Numbered from the stretch's first letter, positions 44,568-53,831 are shown. The stretch: 64,000 bases of DNA from Mycolicibacterium komossense (GCF_025822605.1 NZ_JACKTY010000018.1:124141-188140), one strand, 5' to 3'. The notes: generated by a model not told the origin, from the letters alone. Program-made: numbers and translations.

Positions 44568-46601
44568 ATGACCAACCCCGACCAGCCCGTCACCACCCGT
44601 GACCTCGTGCTCCTCGACGTGGACGCCGGCGCCGACAAGGAAGCGGTGATCGGGCGCCTCGCCCAGGCGCTCGCCGACGCAGGCCGCTGTACCGACCGCG
44701 ACGGTCTTCGTGGCGCCGCGATGGCCCGCGAAGCGCAGTCGGCGACCGGTCTGCCCGGCGGAATCGCCATCCCGCACTGCCGATCTCCCTACGTGGATGT
44801 CGCGAGCATCGGGTTCGCCCGGCTCTCGCCGAAGGTTGACTTCGGCGCCCCCGACGGTCCAGCCGATCTGGTCTTCCTGATCGCCGCCCCGGACTCCGGC
44901 GGTGCGGAACACATGAAGCTGCTGTCCAGCCTCGCCCGCGCACTGGTCCGCCCCGACTTCGTCCAGGCGCTGCGGGACGCCGGCTCCGCAGACGAGGTGG
45001 TCGGCCTGGTCGACGGGGTGGTCAACCCCGCGCCCGCCGCGACACCCGACGCTGCGGCACCCGCCGCCGCGGCACCCGCGGCGCAGGCCGCGAAGCCGAA
45101 ATCGATTGTGGCGATCACCGCCTGCCCGACGGGAATCGCTCACACCTACATGGCGGCCGACTCACTGAAGCTGGCCGCGGAGCGGGCGGGTGTCGACTTC
45201 ACCGTGGAAACCCAGGGCTCATCGGGTAGCACCCCGATGAGCGCGGCCACGATCGCCGCCGCCGATGCCGTCATCTTCGCCACCGACGTCGGGGTGAAGG
45301 ACCGCGGCCGCTTCGCCGGGAAACCGGTCATCGCCTCCGGGGTCAAACGTGCGATCAATGAACCCGACAAGATGATCGCCGAGGCGGTCGCGGCGTCTGA
45401 CAACCCCGGTGCCGCCCGCGTCGAGGGTGCCGCCGGCGCCGCAGCCGCCGGTGCGGGTTCGGGCGGCGGGGACGTCGGCTGGGGTACCAGGACGCGGCAG
45501 ATCCTGCTGACCGGTGTCAGCTACATGATCCCGTTCGTCGCGGCAGGTGGTCTGCTGATCGCGTTAGGCTTCCTGTTCGCCGGCTACGACATCGCCAATC
45601 CGCCTGATGGACAGACTAAATCGCTCGGCAACATCATCGCGCTTGGCAACTCGCTGACCAACCTGCCCAGTGGCGGGCTCACGCAGTATATCGGCGCGGT
45701 ACTTTTCACCTTGGGCGGCTTGGCATTCAGCTTCCTGGTCCCGGCACTGGCGGGCTACATCTCCTTCGCGATCGCCGACCGACCGGGTATCGCACCGGGT
45801 TTCACCGCGGGTGCGGTTGCGGTGTTCGTCGGCGGCGGGTTCATCGGCGGCATCGTAGCCGGTGTGATGGCCGGTTTCACCGCGCTGTGGATCAGCAAGA
45901 TCGACGTGCCGCGGTGGCTGCGTGGCCTGATGCCGGTGGTCATCATCCCGCTCGTCGCGTCATTGGTGATGGGCCTGCTGATGTTCCTGCTGCTCGGCCG
46001 TCCCCTGGCCTGGATCAACACCAGCCTGACCGGTTGGCTCAACGGTCTGTCCGGCACGTCGGCCGTCGTACTCGGCATCATCCTCGGCCTGATGATGTGC
46101 TTCGACCTCGGTGGCCCGGTGAACAAGGCGGCGTACGCCTTCGCCACCGCCGGGCTGGCGGCGGCCACCACGGCATCCTTCGGGATCATGGCCGCGGTGA
46201 TGGCCGCAGGGATGGTGCCGCCGCTGGCGATGGCGCTGGCTTCCGCGGTTCGCCCCGGGCTGTTCACCGAGCCCGAGCGGGAAAATGGCCGGGCCGCCTG
46301 GCTTCTCGGCGCATCGTTCATCTCCGAGGGCGCCATTCCGTTCGCCGCAGCTGATCCGCTTCGGGTGATCCCGTCGATGATGGCCGGCGGCGCGGTGACC
46401 GGTGCGCTGAGCATGGCACTCGGCGTCACCTGCCGGGCGCCGCACGGCGGCATCTTCGTCCTGTTCGCCATCGACAACAAGCTCGGGTTCCTGATCAGCC
46501 TGGTCGCCGGCACGCTCGTTGCGGCGGTATGTGTGGTCGCCGCCAAACAGTTCGTCGGCCGCAAGGAAGAGCAGGAAGCCCTGGAGCTCGCCGCCGTCTG
46601 A
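44568..46601 (+). CDS. fruA: PTS fructose transporter subunit IIABC
   Basis: Fructose uptake with phosphorylation to fructose-1-phosphate. 677 residues in order EIIA (1-155, phosphorylated His70 in GIAIPHC), an Ala/Pro linker (154-178), EIIB (180-275, phosphorylated Cys186 in TACPTGIAHTYMA), an Ala/Gly linker, and membrane EIIC (about 310-665, several helices). The ATG at 44568 was chosen because GAAGG sits 8 bp upstream; an in-frame GTG lies 9 bp earlier. It is followed by ptsH. Confidence 0.92.
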   Translation: MTNPDQPVTTRDLVLLDVDAGADKEAVIGRLAQALADAGRCTDRDGLRGAAMAREAQSATGLPGGIAIPHCRSPYVDVASIGFARLSPKVDFGAPDGPADLVFLIAAPDSGGAEHMKLLSSLARALVRPDFVQALRDAGSADEVVGLVDGVVNPAPAATPDAAAPAAAAPAAQAAKPKSIVAITACPTGIAHTYMAADSLKLAAERAGVDFTVETQGSSGSTPMSAATIAAADAVIFATDVGVKDRGRFAGKPVIASGVKRAINEPDKMIAEAVAASDNPGAARVEGAAGAAAAGAGSGGGDVGWGTRTRQILLTGVSYMIPFVAAGGLLIALGFLFAGYDIANPPDGQTKSLGNIIALGNSLTNLPSGGLTQYIGAVLFTLGGLAFSFLVPALAGYISFAIADRPGIAPGFTAGAVAVFVGGGFIGGIVAGVMAGFTALWISKIDVPRWLRGLMPVVIIPLVASLVMGLLMFLLLGRPLAWINTSLTGWLNGLSGTSAVVLGIILGLMMCFDLGGPVNKAAYAFATAGLAAATTASFGIMAAVMAAGMVPPLAMALASAVRPGLFTEPERENGRAAWLLGASFISEGAIPFAAADPLRVIPSMMAGGAVTGALSMALGVTCRAPHGGIFVLFAIDNKLGFLISLVAGTLVAAVCVVAAKQFVGRKEEQEALELAAV

Positions 46602-46648
46602 CGCACTACGCAAACCAATCTCGACAACCAACTACAAGGAGTAAAGAT

Positions 46649-46906
46649 ATGCATACCAAGACCGTGATCGTCGGATCGGCCATCGGACTGCACGCCAGGC
46701 CCGCCGCCATCATTTCCGAGGCCGCCGTGAAAGCAGGTGTCCCCGTGCTGCTTTCTGTCGACGGCGGAGAACCCGTGGACGCCGGCTCGGCCCTCATGAT
46801 CATGACACTGGGCGCGGCCAACGGCGCCCAGGTGACGGTGGCCTCCGACGACGAAGCGGCGATGAACGAGATCGCCGGGCTGGTACAGAAGGACCTGGAC
46901 GCCTGA
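46649..46906 (+). CDS. ptsH: phosphocarrier protein HPr
   Basis: 85-residue HPr that passes phosphate from enzyme I to EIIA. Active His15 in GLHARPAA. A Ser (about 47) in the AGSALMIM segment lies where low-GC Gram-positives have the regulatory Ser46, but the surrounding motif differs, so HPr kinase control is not implied. ATG 46649 with AAGGAG 7 bp upstream. Last gene of the fru operon. Confidence 0.92.
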   Translation: MHTKTVIVGSAIGLHARPAAIISEAAVKAGVPVLLSVDGGEPVDAGSALMIMTLGAANGAQVTVASDDEAAMNEIAGLVQKDLDA

Positions 46907-46957
46907 AACGCCCTCTACCGATTTCCCTGTTCGGCATCGATCCACCGGCTAAGTAGC

Positions 46958-48682
46958 TCAATCACGCGGCCGCACAAGCAGATCGGGTGCGGACGGCCGA
47001 GTGGCCCGGCCCCGCGAGAGCGAGGCCGCCGCGGCGAGCAGCGCCAGCAGTGCCGAGGCAATGAACACCACCGTCAGCCCGTGATGGAACGGCGCGGAGA
47101 TCAGATCCGGGAAGAACTCGTGCCCGATAATGGTGTCCCGGTTGGCCGCAGGCAGCGTCTGCAATACACCGCTGGGCGCGAGTAGATGCTCCAACGGGTT
47201 CTCGCCGAGCACCGCGGCGAACATCGTCGACACCGGCGGCAAGCTGGCCACCTGATGCGCGGTGGCATCCGGAACACCCTGTTGGGTAAGGCCTTGCGTC
47301 AACGCACTGGGCAGACTGCTGGCCAGACCCACGATCATCAGCGAGAAGAACACGCCGATGGATAGCGCGGTGCCGGAGTTCAGGAAGGTGGCCCGCATCC
47401 CGGAAGCGACGCCACGCTGATCGGTGGGCACGCTGCCCATGATCGACGAGGTGTTGGGCGCGGCGAACATGCCGCTGCCGATGCCGTTGAGGGCGATCAG
47501 CGCGGCGAAGGCCCAGTACGGGAAATCGACCGGCAGCGCCAGCAGGCCGATGAAGGTGGCGCCGAACAGCAGCATCCCTGCCGTGGACAGACCACGGGCA
47601 CCGAACCGGTCCGACAGTGCGCCGGCCAGCGGGCCGGCCACCAGAAAGCCCGCGGTCAGCGGCAGCAGGAAAATGCCCGCCCACAGCGGGGTGTCGGCAT
47701 AGTCATAGCCATGCAGCGGCAGCCAGATTCCCTGCAGCCAGATGATCAAGACGAATTGCAGCCCGCCCTGGGCCAGCGAGGCGCACAGCGTGGCGGCGTT
47801 ACCCGCGCTGAACGCCCGGATCTTGAACAGGCTGAGCTGGATCATCGGCTCAGCCACTGCGGACTCGATCACGACGAACACCACCAGAAGGAGCACGCCG
47901 GTGATCAGCAGCCCGATCACGGCCGGATTGTGCCAACCGGTGGTCTGGCCGTCGTGCGGCTGCAGACCCATCGTGATGGCCACCAGAATTCCGCTGAGCC
48001 CCAGCGCGAAGGTCGCGTTGCCCCACCAGTCGATCCGGCCCCGCTGTCGTACACCGTCGTCGCGCAGCTTGCGGTAGGCCCAGATCGTGCCGAAGATTCC
48101 GACCGGCACATTGACCCAGAACACCGCTCGCCAGTCCCACACGGCCAGCAACCCGCCCGCGATCAGACCGATGAACTGCCCCGCCAGGGCGGCCACCTGG
48201 TTGAAACCCAGAGCAAAGCCGCGTTTCTCGGCCGGGAACGCGTCGGTCAGGATCGCAGCCGAGTTGGCCGTGAGCATGGAACCGCCGGTGGCCTGCAGGA
48301 CGCGCCAGCCGATCAGCCAGATCGCGCCCGCGGCGCCCATGAACGGATCGAAGGACAGCAGGATGGATGCGACGGTGAAGACGGCGAATCCGGCGTTGTA
48401 GACCCGGACCCGGCCGAACATATCCCCGAACCGGCCGAGGGTGACCACCAGCACCGCCTGCACCAGCCGGTAACCCATGATCATCCACAGCAGATAGCCG
48501 ATATTGGCCGGATCCAATGGGTCCAGGTGGATTCCGCGGAAAATCGCGGGCAACGAGATGATGACGATAGAACCGTCCAGAGCGGACATGAACACGGCCG
48601 CCGTCGTATTGGACAGCGCTATCCAGCGATAGCGGTCCGGTCGTTCGCTTTCGGTGGCCACACGTTGGTTCAGTGATGTCAC
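46958..48682 (-). CDS. MFS drug efflux transporter, DHA2 (EmrB/QacA) family
   Basis: 574 residues with 14 predicted membrane helices. Motif A-like GRFGDMFGRVRVYN after helix 2, motif C-like GWRVLQATGGSMLTANSAAIL, and the N-terminal SALDGSIVIISLPAI of DHA2 pumps (motif D1). Exports drugs or toxic compounds with protons. GTG start at 48682 overlaps the MarR stop (GTGA), so it is controlled by that regulator. Confidence 0.88.
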   Translation of the reverse strand: MTSLNQRVATESERPDRYRWIALSNTTAAVFMSALDGSIVIISLPAIFRGIHLDPLDPANIGYLLWMIMGYRLVQAVLVVTLGRFGDMFGRVRVYNAGFAVFTVASILLSFDPFMGAAGAIWLIGWRVLQATGGSMLTANSAAILTDAFPAEKRGFALGFNQVAALAGQFIGLIAGGLLAVWDWRAVFWVNVPVGIFGTIWAYRKLRDDGVRQRGRIDWWGNATFALGLSGILVAITMGLQPHDGQTTGWHNPAVIGLLITGVLLLVVFVVIESAVAEPMIQLSLFKIRAFSAGNAATLCASLAQGGLQFVLIIWLQGIWLPLHGYDYADTPLWAGIFLLPLTAGFLVAGPLAGALSDRFGARGLSTAGMLLFGATFIGLLALPVDFPYWAFAALIALNGIGSGMFAAPNTSSIMGSVPTDQRGVASGMRATFLNSGTALSIGVFFSLMIVGLASSLPSALTQGLTQQGVPDATAHQVASLPPVSTMFAAVLGENPLEHLLAPSGVLQTLPAANRDTIIGHEFFPDLISAPFHHGLTVVFIASALLALLAAAASLSRGRATRPSAPDLLVRPRD

Positions 48683-49125
48683 AGCTGCTGCGCCAGACGC
48701 TCGATCAGCGGCGCCGCTGTCTGCAACGCTGCCAGTTCCTCGGCGGTGAATCCGACCAGCCCCTGCGCCAGCTGTTCGACTCGGGCCCGGCGACGATTCT
48801 GCAGCGCCGTCCGGCCGCCTTCGGTCATGGTGAGCACGACGCGGCGACCGTCGTCGGGGTCGGCGCTTCTGGCGATCAGCCCGCGGTCCTGCAGCGCGCC
48901 GAGCGTCGCACCCATGGACTGGGGGCTGATCTGCTCCTGACGGGCCAGTTCGGCCGACGTGGCCGGTCCGTCACGGTCCAGACGGGCCAGCGCGGCGGTC
49001 TCGGGAAAGCTCAGATCACCAGCCACCTGCTGTTGGCGCAGACGTCGGCGAACCAGCCCGACGCTGACGAACAGCGCACCGGCCAGCTGCCCGATATCCA
49101 CTTCCAGGTCAGACTCCGCAGGCAT
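48679..49125 (-). CDS. MarR-family transcriptional regulator
   Basis: 148 residues; winged helix in the centre (LSFPETAALARLDRDGPATSAELARQEQ ... QSMGATLGALQDRGLI) and the wing DPDDGRRVVLTMTEGG. First gene of a two-gene operon with the DHA2 efflux pump, the usual arrangement for a ligand-released repressor. A perfect palindrome at 49137-49150 lies 11 bp upstream of its ATG and is the probable operator. Confidence 0.87.
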   Translation of the reverse strand: MPAESDLEVDIGQLAGALFVSVGLVRRRLRQQQVAGDLSFPETAALARLDRDGPATSAELARQEQISPQSMGATLGALQDRGLIARSADPDDGRRVVLTMTEGGRTALQNRRRARVEQLAQGLVGFTAEELAALQTAAPLIERLAQQL

Positions 49126-49136
49126 TCCATCAGCCT

Positions 49137-49150
49137 AGACTGATCAGTCT
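49137..49150. promoter_or_regulatory. candidate MarR operator AGACTGATCAGTCT
   Basis: A perfect 14-bp palindrome 11 bp before the marR-type start codon. The size and location fit autorepression of the regulator-pump operon. Seen directly; binding is inferred. Confidence 0.6.
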
Positions 49151-49289
49151 GCACTGACGACACAGGCGGGTCGGCCCAGCCCTGGCATTAATCTCTATCC
49201 GGCCACAATTGGGACACTTCGCATACGGAATTCGCAATTACATGTCACTCTCAAACCGTCATTGAATTCGACGAAGAAGGCGGTGGCGG

Positions 49290-50093
49290 ATGACTCCTCC
49301 AACAATGCTGCACAGACTTGCGGCTGAATTCATCGGTACATTCTGGCTGGTTCTCGGCGGCTGCGGGAGCGCAGTATTCGCCGCGAAGTTCCTCTCCGAC
49401 GACATCTCCGTCGGTATCGGTTTTCTCGGGGTCGCACTGGCCTTCGGCTTGACGGTGCTGACCGGTGTCTATGCGTTCGGCACGATTTCCGGTGGCCATT
49501 TCAATCCGGCGGTCACCCTGGGCGCCGCACTCGCCAAACGGGTGGAATGGAAAGCCGTCCCCGGTTATTGGGCCGTTCAGGTGATCGGCGGCCTTGTCGG
49601 CGGCGCGATCATCTATGTGATCGCCAAGGGTAAAGACGGTTTCCAGGCCACCGGCAATATGGCGGCCAACGGATATGGTGCGCACTCCCCCGGTGGTTAC
49701 TCATTGGTGGCGGTCATCGTCACCGAAGTCGTGCTGACCGGAATTTTCCTGCTGGTCATTCTCGGTTCCACCGACGACCGGGCACCCAAAGGCTTCGCCG
49801 GGCTGGCCATCGGCTTGACGCTGACGCTGATCCACCTGATCTCGATCCCGATCTCGAACACGTCGGTCAACCCGGCGCGATCCACCGGTGTCGCGTTCTT
49901 CAACGGGGCGGACGCCCCCGCGCAGCTCTGGGTTTTCTGGCTGGCTCCTCTGATCGGCGCTGCCATCGCCGGTATCGCCTACCCGTATCTCTTCGGGCGC
50001 ACCGAGGAACTGGCCGACCGGCCGGTACGCGATGACGCACTGGATGCGGACCCGGGCACCGATTCAGACCCGCACCCTCCGGCACGGGTCTGA
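49290..50093 (+). CDS. aqpZ: aquaporin Z
   Basis: 267-residue water channel with six helices and two NPA half-helices: HFNPAVT (Asn72) and SVNPARS (about 194), the latter with the filter Arg. The selectivity residues near helix 5 ([20 protein letters not shown]) have His as in water-specific AqpZ. A charged C-terminal tail rich in Asp follows. ATG 49290, with a purine-rich GAAGAAGG region upstream. The stop lies inside a strong hairpin (50063-50094). Confidence 0.9.
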   Translation: MTPPTMLHRLAAEFIGTFWLVLGGCGSAVFAAKFLSDDISVGIGFLGVALAFGLTVLTGVYAFGTISGGHFNPAVTLGAALAKRVEWKAVPGYWAVQVIGGLVGGAIIYVIAKGKDGFQATGNMAANGYGAHSPGGYSLVAVIVTEVVLTGIFLLVILGSTDDRAPKGFAGLAIGLTLTLIHLISIPISNTSVNPARSTGVAFFNGADAPAQLWVFWLAPLIGAAIAGIAYPYLFGRTEELADRPVRDDALDADPGTDSDPHPPARV

Positions 50094-50094
50094 A
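50063..50094. terminator. hairpin TTCAGACCCG/CGGGTCTGAA, copy 1
   Basis: Perfect 10-bp stem (50063-50072 with 50085-50094) around a 12-nt loop, overlapping the aqpZ stop codon and ending 8 bp before the stop of the convergent permease gene. It probably terminates both. The same sequence with the same flanks recurs at 53800-53834. Confidence 0.6.
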
Positions 50095-50102
50095 CCCGAC
50101 AC

Positions 50103-51566
50103 CTATCCGTCCAATCCGTCCAATCCGTCCGGTCCGTCCAGCTTCCTCGAAGCCGCCGACCGCGACGGTCGCCACACCAGGGCGCCAACCACCAACCCGG
50201 CGAACGGAATTGCCGCCAGAATCGCGCTCAGCGTGAAGCTGCCGCCGGTGACCAGGGTGAAGTTCGACAGCACCAGCCACATGCTGGCGAGCAGGCCCGC
50301 CACCGCGACAGCGGGAGCGATTCGCGTCTGCCACGAACGCCCGGCCGCCAGTTCGCGACGGCGCAGGAAGAACACCAGGACCGCGATGGACGTGGTGAGC
50401 ATCAGCAGCACCATGCCCACGGTCGCGACACCAGCCATCGACCCGAAGACCCCGACCAGTGGATCGATCCCCAACACGGCCAGGACACCGACGATGATGG
50501 CCGCTGTGATGGTCTGCACCACCGACGAGAACGCCGGCGATTCATGACTGTCGTGCACCCTGCCCAGCCTGGCCGGCAGCAGGCCCTTGCGCGACAGCAC
50601 GAACTGGTACCGGGCGATCACGTTGTGGAACGACAACACGCAGGCGAACAGGCTGGTCAGTAGCAGCACGTTCACCACGTCGCGTCCGACCCGACCCAGC
50701 GTCGCATCGGTGGTGTCCAACAGCATGTTGCCGTTGCCGGCCAACGTCTGCTCCGCGACGGCCGTCACATGATCGGGCCCGATCGCGACCACGAACGCCC
50801 ACACCGTCAGCGTGTAGAAGGCGCCGATCAGGATCACCGCGGCGTATGTTGCGCGCGGGATGGTCCGCTCGGGGTCGCGAGCCTCGTCGCGGAATACCGC
50901 CGTGGCCTCGAAGCCGATGAAGCCGGTGAGCGCGAACAGTATCGCGATACCGATGGTGCCCTGGGTAAAGACGCCGGGATCGAAGGAGGCGAACGTGATA
51001 CCGGCCGGCCCTGGCTTGGCGACCATCACCACATCGAGCAGCACCACGATGCCGATCTCGAGCGCCAGCGCGACACCGAGCACCTTGGCACTGAGGTTGA
51101 TATGCCGGTAGCCCAACACCGCGACGATTGCCAGAACGACGAAAGAGTAAACGGGCCAAGGGATTGCGGGCCCGCTATAGAACTCCACGGTATCGCTGAT
51201 CGCCCAGCCGATGTATCCGTAGATGCCCACCTGGATGGCCGTATAGGCGATCAGCGCCACCACCGCGATGCCCTTGCCCACCCGCTCGCCGAGCCCGAGC
51301 GTCACGTAGGAGAAGAAGGCGCCCGCCTCAGGGACGTGCGGCGTCATCGTCACGAACCCGACGCTGAACACCAGCAGCACCAGCGAGGCGATCGCGAAAC
51401 CGACGGGGGCGCCGGCACCGTTGCCCAGGCCCATCGCCAGCGGCATGTTCCCGCCGATCACCGTCAGCGGCGCGGCAGCGGCGACGACCATGAAGACGAT
51501 GCCGATGGGGCCGAGGCGCCCGGTGAGGCGCCGCCCTTCGGTCTTGGTGGCGGGTGCGGTGGTCAT
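50103..51566 (-). CDS. APC-family amino acid permease
   Basis: 487 residues, 12 membrane helices. N-terminal GPIGIVFMVVAAAAPLTVIGGNMP and the APC consensus region GFIGFEATAVFRDEARDPERTIPRA near residue 215-240 are plain. Imports an amino acid or amine; the start codon overlaps the P1-peptidase gene as ATGA, suggesting uptake linked to peptide or beta-amino-amide cleavage. The extreme C-terminus (DGPDGLDGLDG) is encoded by a 9-bp tandem repeat. Confidence 0.88.
   Translation of the reverse strand: MTTAPATKTEGRRLTGRLGPIGIVFMVVAAAAPLTVIGGNMPLAMGLGNGAGAPVGFAIASLVLLVFSVGFVTMTPHVPEAGAFFSYVTLGLGERVGKGIAVVALIAYTAIQVGIYGYIGWAISDTVEFYSGPAIPWPVYSFVVLAIVAVLGYRHINLSAKVLGVALALEIGIVVLLDVVMVAKPGPAGITFASFDPGVFTQGTIGIAILFALTGFIGFEATAVFRDEARDPERTIPRATYAAVILIGAFYTLTVWAFVVAIGPDHVTAVAEQTLAGNGNMLLDTTDATLGRVGRDVVNVLLLTSLFACVLSFHNVIARYQFVLSRKGLLPARLGRVHDSHESPAFSSVVQTITAAIIVGVLAVLGIDPLVGVFGSMAGVATVGMVLLMLTTSIAVLVFFLRRRELAAGRSWQTRIAPAVAVAGLLASMWLVLSNFTLVTGGSFTLSAILAAIPFAGLVVGALVWRPSRSAASRKLDGPDGLDGLDG
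50106..50141. repeat. 9-bp tandem repeat, four copies, at the permease 3' end
   Basis: TCCGTCCAA, TCCGTCCAA, TCCGTCCGG, TCCGTCCAG (plus strand) immediately before the permease stop codon. On the coding strand it makes LDG/PDG tripeptides. Probably a slippage-prone repeat that varies tail length. Confidence 0.8.
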
Positions 51567-52666
51567 CGTGTCTCCTGAGGGTGAGGGGCGAAAGCGGTCA
51601 GAGCAGAACGCAACAACTCGTGGTCAAGTGCGTGCGCGGTGTAACCGCGATGGCCGGTCATGGTGGTTGCGGCGACCAGCGCGTTGACGATCGCCTCCTC
51701 GGTGGCCTCGATCGTCAGGTCGAACAATCGGGTCATCAACTGCGGTGCCACCATCCGCAGCGGGATCTCGGGCTGGGCCACGTTCACGTCCTCGTCCCAC
51801 GCATACGGCGGGATCCCACGGTTGCCGGTCGAGAACGCCAGCATCAGGTCGCCGCTGTACTGCTCGCCTGTGCCGCCGAGCCGCCCGACGGCCAGCGAAG
51901 CGCGCTGCGCCAGCCGGTCGCACTGATGGGGCAGGAGAGGCGCGTCGGTGGCGACGATGACGATGATCGAGCCCGAACCGGGTTCGAAGCGCGCCGGATA
52001 GTCGGGCAGCGGCACCTCGGCCGGCCCGATCAATTCGCCGACGGGCGCTCCGTTGATCCGAAGTCGTTCGCGCCGGCCATGATTGGCCTGCACCAACACC
52101 CCGACGGTGTAGGCCGCCGAAGTCCGCGACGCGGTGCCGATACCACCTTTGAAACCGTGGCAGATCATGCCGGTGCCGCCGCCGACGTTGCCCTCGGCCA
52201 CGGCGCCACCGGCCGCGGACACCAAGGCGGACTGCACGTGCTCGCGGCGGACGTGAAAGCCGTTGATGTCGTTGAGGAGCCCGTCGTAGGTCTCCCCCAC
52301 CACCGGAAGCGACCAGTACACGCCGTCACCGCGCACCCGGACCTGCTCGGCCACCAGCGCGTCACGCACCACGCCGACACTGTGGGTATTGGTGAGCCCG
52401 ATCGCGGTGGTGAGCTCACCGGATTCGCGTATCCACTCCAGGCCGGTGAGCTCACCGCTGCCGTTGAGCCGGTGGGATCCGGCGAACACCGGTTCGGTCC
52501 AGATGTCGTCGTGAGGGAGCACCACGGTGACTCCGGTGCGCACGGCCGGTGGACCGTCGTCATTGCAGGTGGTGTGTCCGACGCGCACGCCGGGCACGTC
52601 GGTGATGGCGTTGTGCGGTCCGGTGGGATGCTCCCCGATGACCACGCCGAGATCTCTGGCACGCAT
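51563..52666 (-). CDS. P1-family peptidase (DmpA-type aminopeptidase/esterase)
   Basis: 367 residues of the self-cleaving L-aminopeptidase/D-esterase family. Conserved parts: NAITDVPGVRVGHTT at the N-terminus, GLTNTHSVGVVRDAL, GGGTGMICHGFKGGIGTASR, and the region YTVGVLVQANHG before the expected self-cleavage site. The Ser nucleophile cannot be placed with certainty by eye. Members cleave N-terminal amino acids, amides or esters. In operon with an APC permease and divergent from a TetR gene, with a palindrome between. Confidence 0.85.
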   Translation of the reverse strand: MRARDLGVVIGEHPTGPHNAITDVPGVRVGHTTCNDDGPPAVRTGVTVVLPHDDIWTEPVFAGSHRLNGSGELTGLEWIRESGELTTAIGLTNTHSVGVVRDALVAEQVRVRGDGVYWSLPVVGETYDGLLNDINGFHVRREHVQSALVSAAGGAVAEGNVGGGTGMICHGFKGGIGTASRTSAAYTVGVLVQANHGRRERLRINGAPVGELIGPAEVPLPDYPARFEPGSGSIIVIVATDAPLLPHQCDRLAQRASLAVGRLGGTGEQYSGDLMLAFSTGNRGIPPYAWDEDVNVAQPEIPLRMVAPQLMTRLFDLTIEATEEAIVNALVAATTMTGHRGYTAHALDHELLRSALTAFAPHPQETR

Positions 52667-52690
52667 TGGTTTCTTCTCGTTCAGGGGTTA

Positions 52691-52707
52691 TTTTCCTAAT
52701 TGGAAAA
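52691..52707. promoter_or_regulatory. candidate operator TTTTCC-TAATT-GGAAAA
   Basis: Perfect 6-bp arms (52691-52696 and 52702-52707) around a 5-nt AT centre, 25 bp from the peptidase start and 79 bp from the TetR start. Its position between divergent genes suits a TetR site controlling the peptidase-permease operon. Confidence 0.55.
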
Positions 52708-52785
52708 GAACTATGCGCCCCGCTCGTCGACCGCGCAATAGGAAAGGCAGAATCACATCGACGGAGTTTTTACGACGGGAGATAC

Positions 52786-53397
52786 ATGGCACGGCCCAAC
52801 CGGCAGGTGCAGCGACGCACCGAGGTCCTCGATGCCGCCATCGCGCTGATCGAGCGTCACGACCTCGCCACGCTGAAGCTCGCCGATGTTGCCGCCGAGC
52901 TGGGCCTCACCACCAACGCGGTGCGCTACTACTTCAAAGATATGCAGGAGTTGTTGTCGGAGTTGGCATTACGATCCGACGTCCGGTTCTACGACGCCCG
53001 TCTCGAACTCGGCGATCACACCGACGACCTACGCACCCAGCTGGCGCAAACCATCGCCGCCGGTCTGCCCACGGGACCAGAGGACGCGGAGTGGCGCGCC
53101 ATCTGGCGGGCGGTCCTGGCCGCCGGTTTCGAACTGGATCAGCGTCGCGACGTCCAGGGCATCTACCACCGCCAGGTGGACCTCTACGCCGATCTGCTGA
53201 CCGCCGGGGCCGAGGCTGGGGTGTTCGACCTCGCGTTCGCCGCACGCGATATCGCGATGTCGCTGATGTCGATGGAGGACTACTTCGGCTACCGGATCGT
53301 CGCGCGTGACCCGCAGTTGGACCGCGCGACCGCCCTGCGCCTGATGCAGCAGTACGCCGAGCTGGCGACCGGAACGCAACTGCCCTCGACCTCCTAA
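52786..53397 (+). CDS. TetR-family transcriptional regulator
   Basis: 203 residues. Helix-turn-helix near 10-52 (RRTEVLDAAIALIERHDLATLKLADVA ... LTTNAVRYYFKD) and a helical sensing domain. ATG 52786 preceded by GGGAG. Divergent from the P1-peptidase/permease operon, which it likely represses through the 52691-52707 site. Confidence 0.86.
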   Translation: MARPNRQVQRRTEVLDAAIALIERHDLATLKLADVAAELGLTTNAVRYYFKDMQELLSELALRSDVRFYDARLELGDHTDDLRTQLAQTIAAGLPTGPEDAEWRAIWRAVLAAGFELDQRRDVQGIYHRQVDLYADLLTAGAEAGVFDLAFAARDIAMSLMSMEDYFGYRIVARDPQLDRATALRLMQQYAELATGTQLPSTS

Positions 53398-53577
53398 AGT
53401 CCATCAAGCGAAGTGGTGTTGCAATTAGGAGGATCGGACCCAGTGCTGACGCGTTCGGCTCGGCCTTCGCCAAGACGTTTGAGTAGCTGGGGACCATATT
53501 CGAGCAAGATGTGACAGGACTAATTGGTCGACCCAATTGCCCATGAATCACCGTGGCGCAAGCCTTAAAAGCGATAG

Positions 53578-53831
53578 GCGCTCACGCTACGACGATGCCG
53601 CGTTGACCTGTACGCCCATCGGCACACAGTAGGAGTGCGCCGCAACATGCCGGACCCCGTTCCGGCGATACTGCTGTCGCGGTTGACAATCGACGTCAAG
53701 TACCAAGGCCAGAACCTGGGCGCTCAGCTGCTGCGCGACGCGATCACCCGCGCTTCAAAAGAGCGGCACATCAGGTCCCCGAGAAGTTCCCGGAGACGAG
53801 TTCAGACCCGCACCACGTCGGCACGGGTCTG
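53578..53831 (+). pseudogene. remnant of a GNAT acetyltransferase (TacT-like toxin)
   Basis: A degraded gene. The reading from GTG 53635 gives RRNMPDPVPAILLSRLTIDVKYQGQNLGAQLLRDAI, the acetyl-CoA-binding core of small GNAT toxins (their usual sequence is about RLAVDxxxQGxGLGxxLLxDA). The protein then ends abnormally. A second frame reads PEKFPETSSDPHH, which resembles the C-terminal EKFGFxPSxxDP of the family, so some 25 residues and the frame have been lost. No DUF1778/RHH antitoxin gene remains upstream. The 237-bp region 53398-53634 shows no other gene. Confidence 0.65.

Noticed and set aside
46907..46957. Terminator between ptsH and the convergent efflux pump gene
   Set aside because: No stem of five or more base pairs is evident in this 51-bp gap.
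53398..53577. Antitoxin gene upstream of the GNAT remnant
   Set aside because: Short frames here show no ribbon-helix-helix pattern and are interrupted by stops, so no antitoxin is called.
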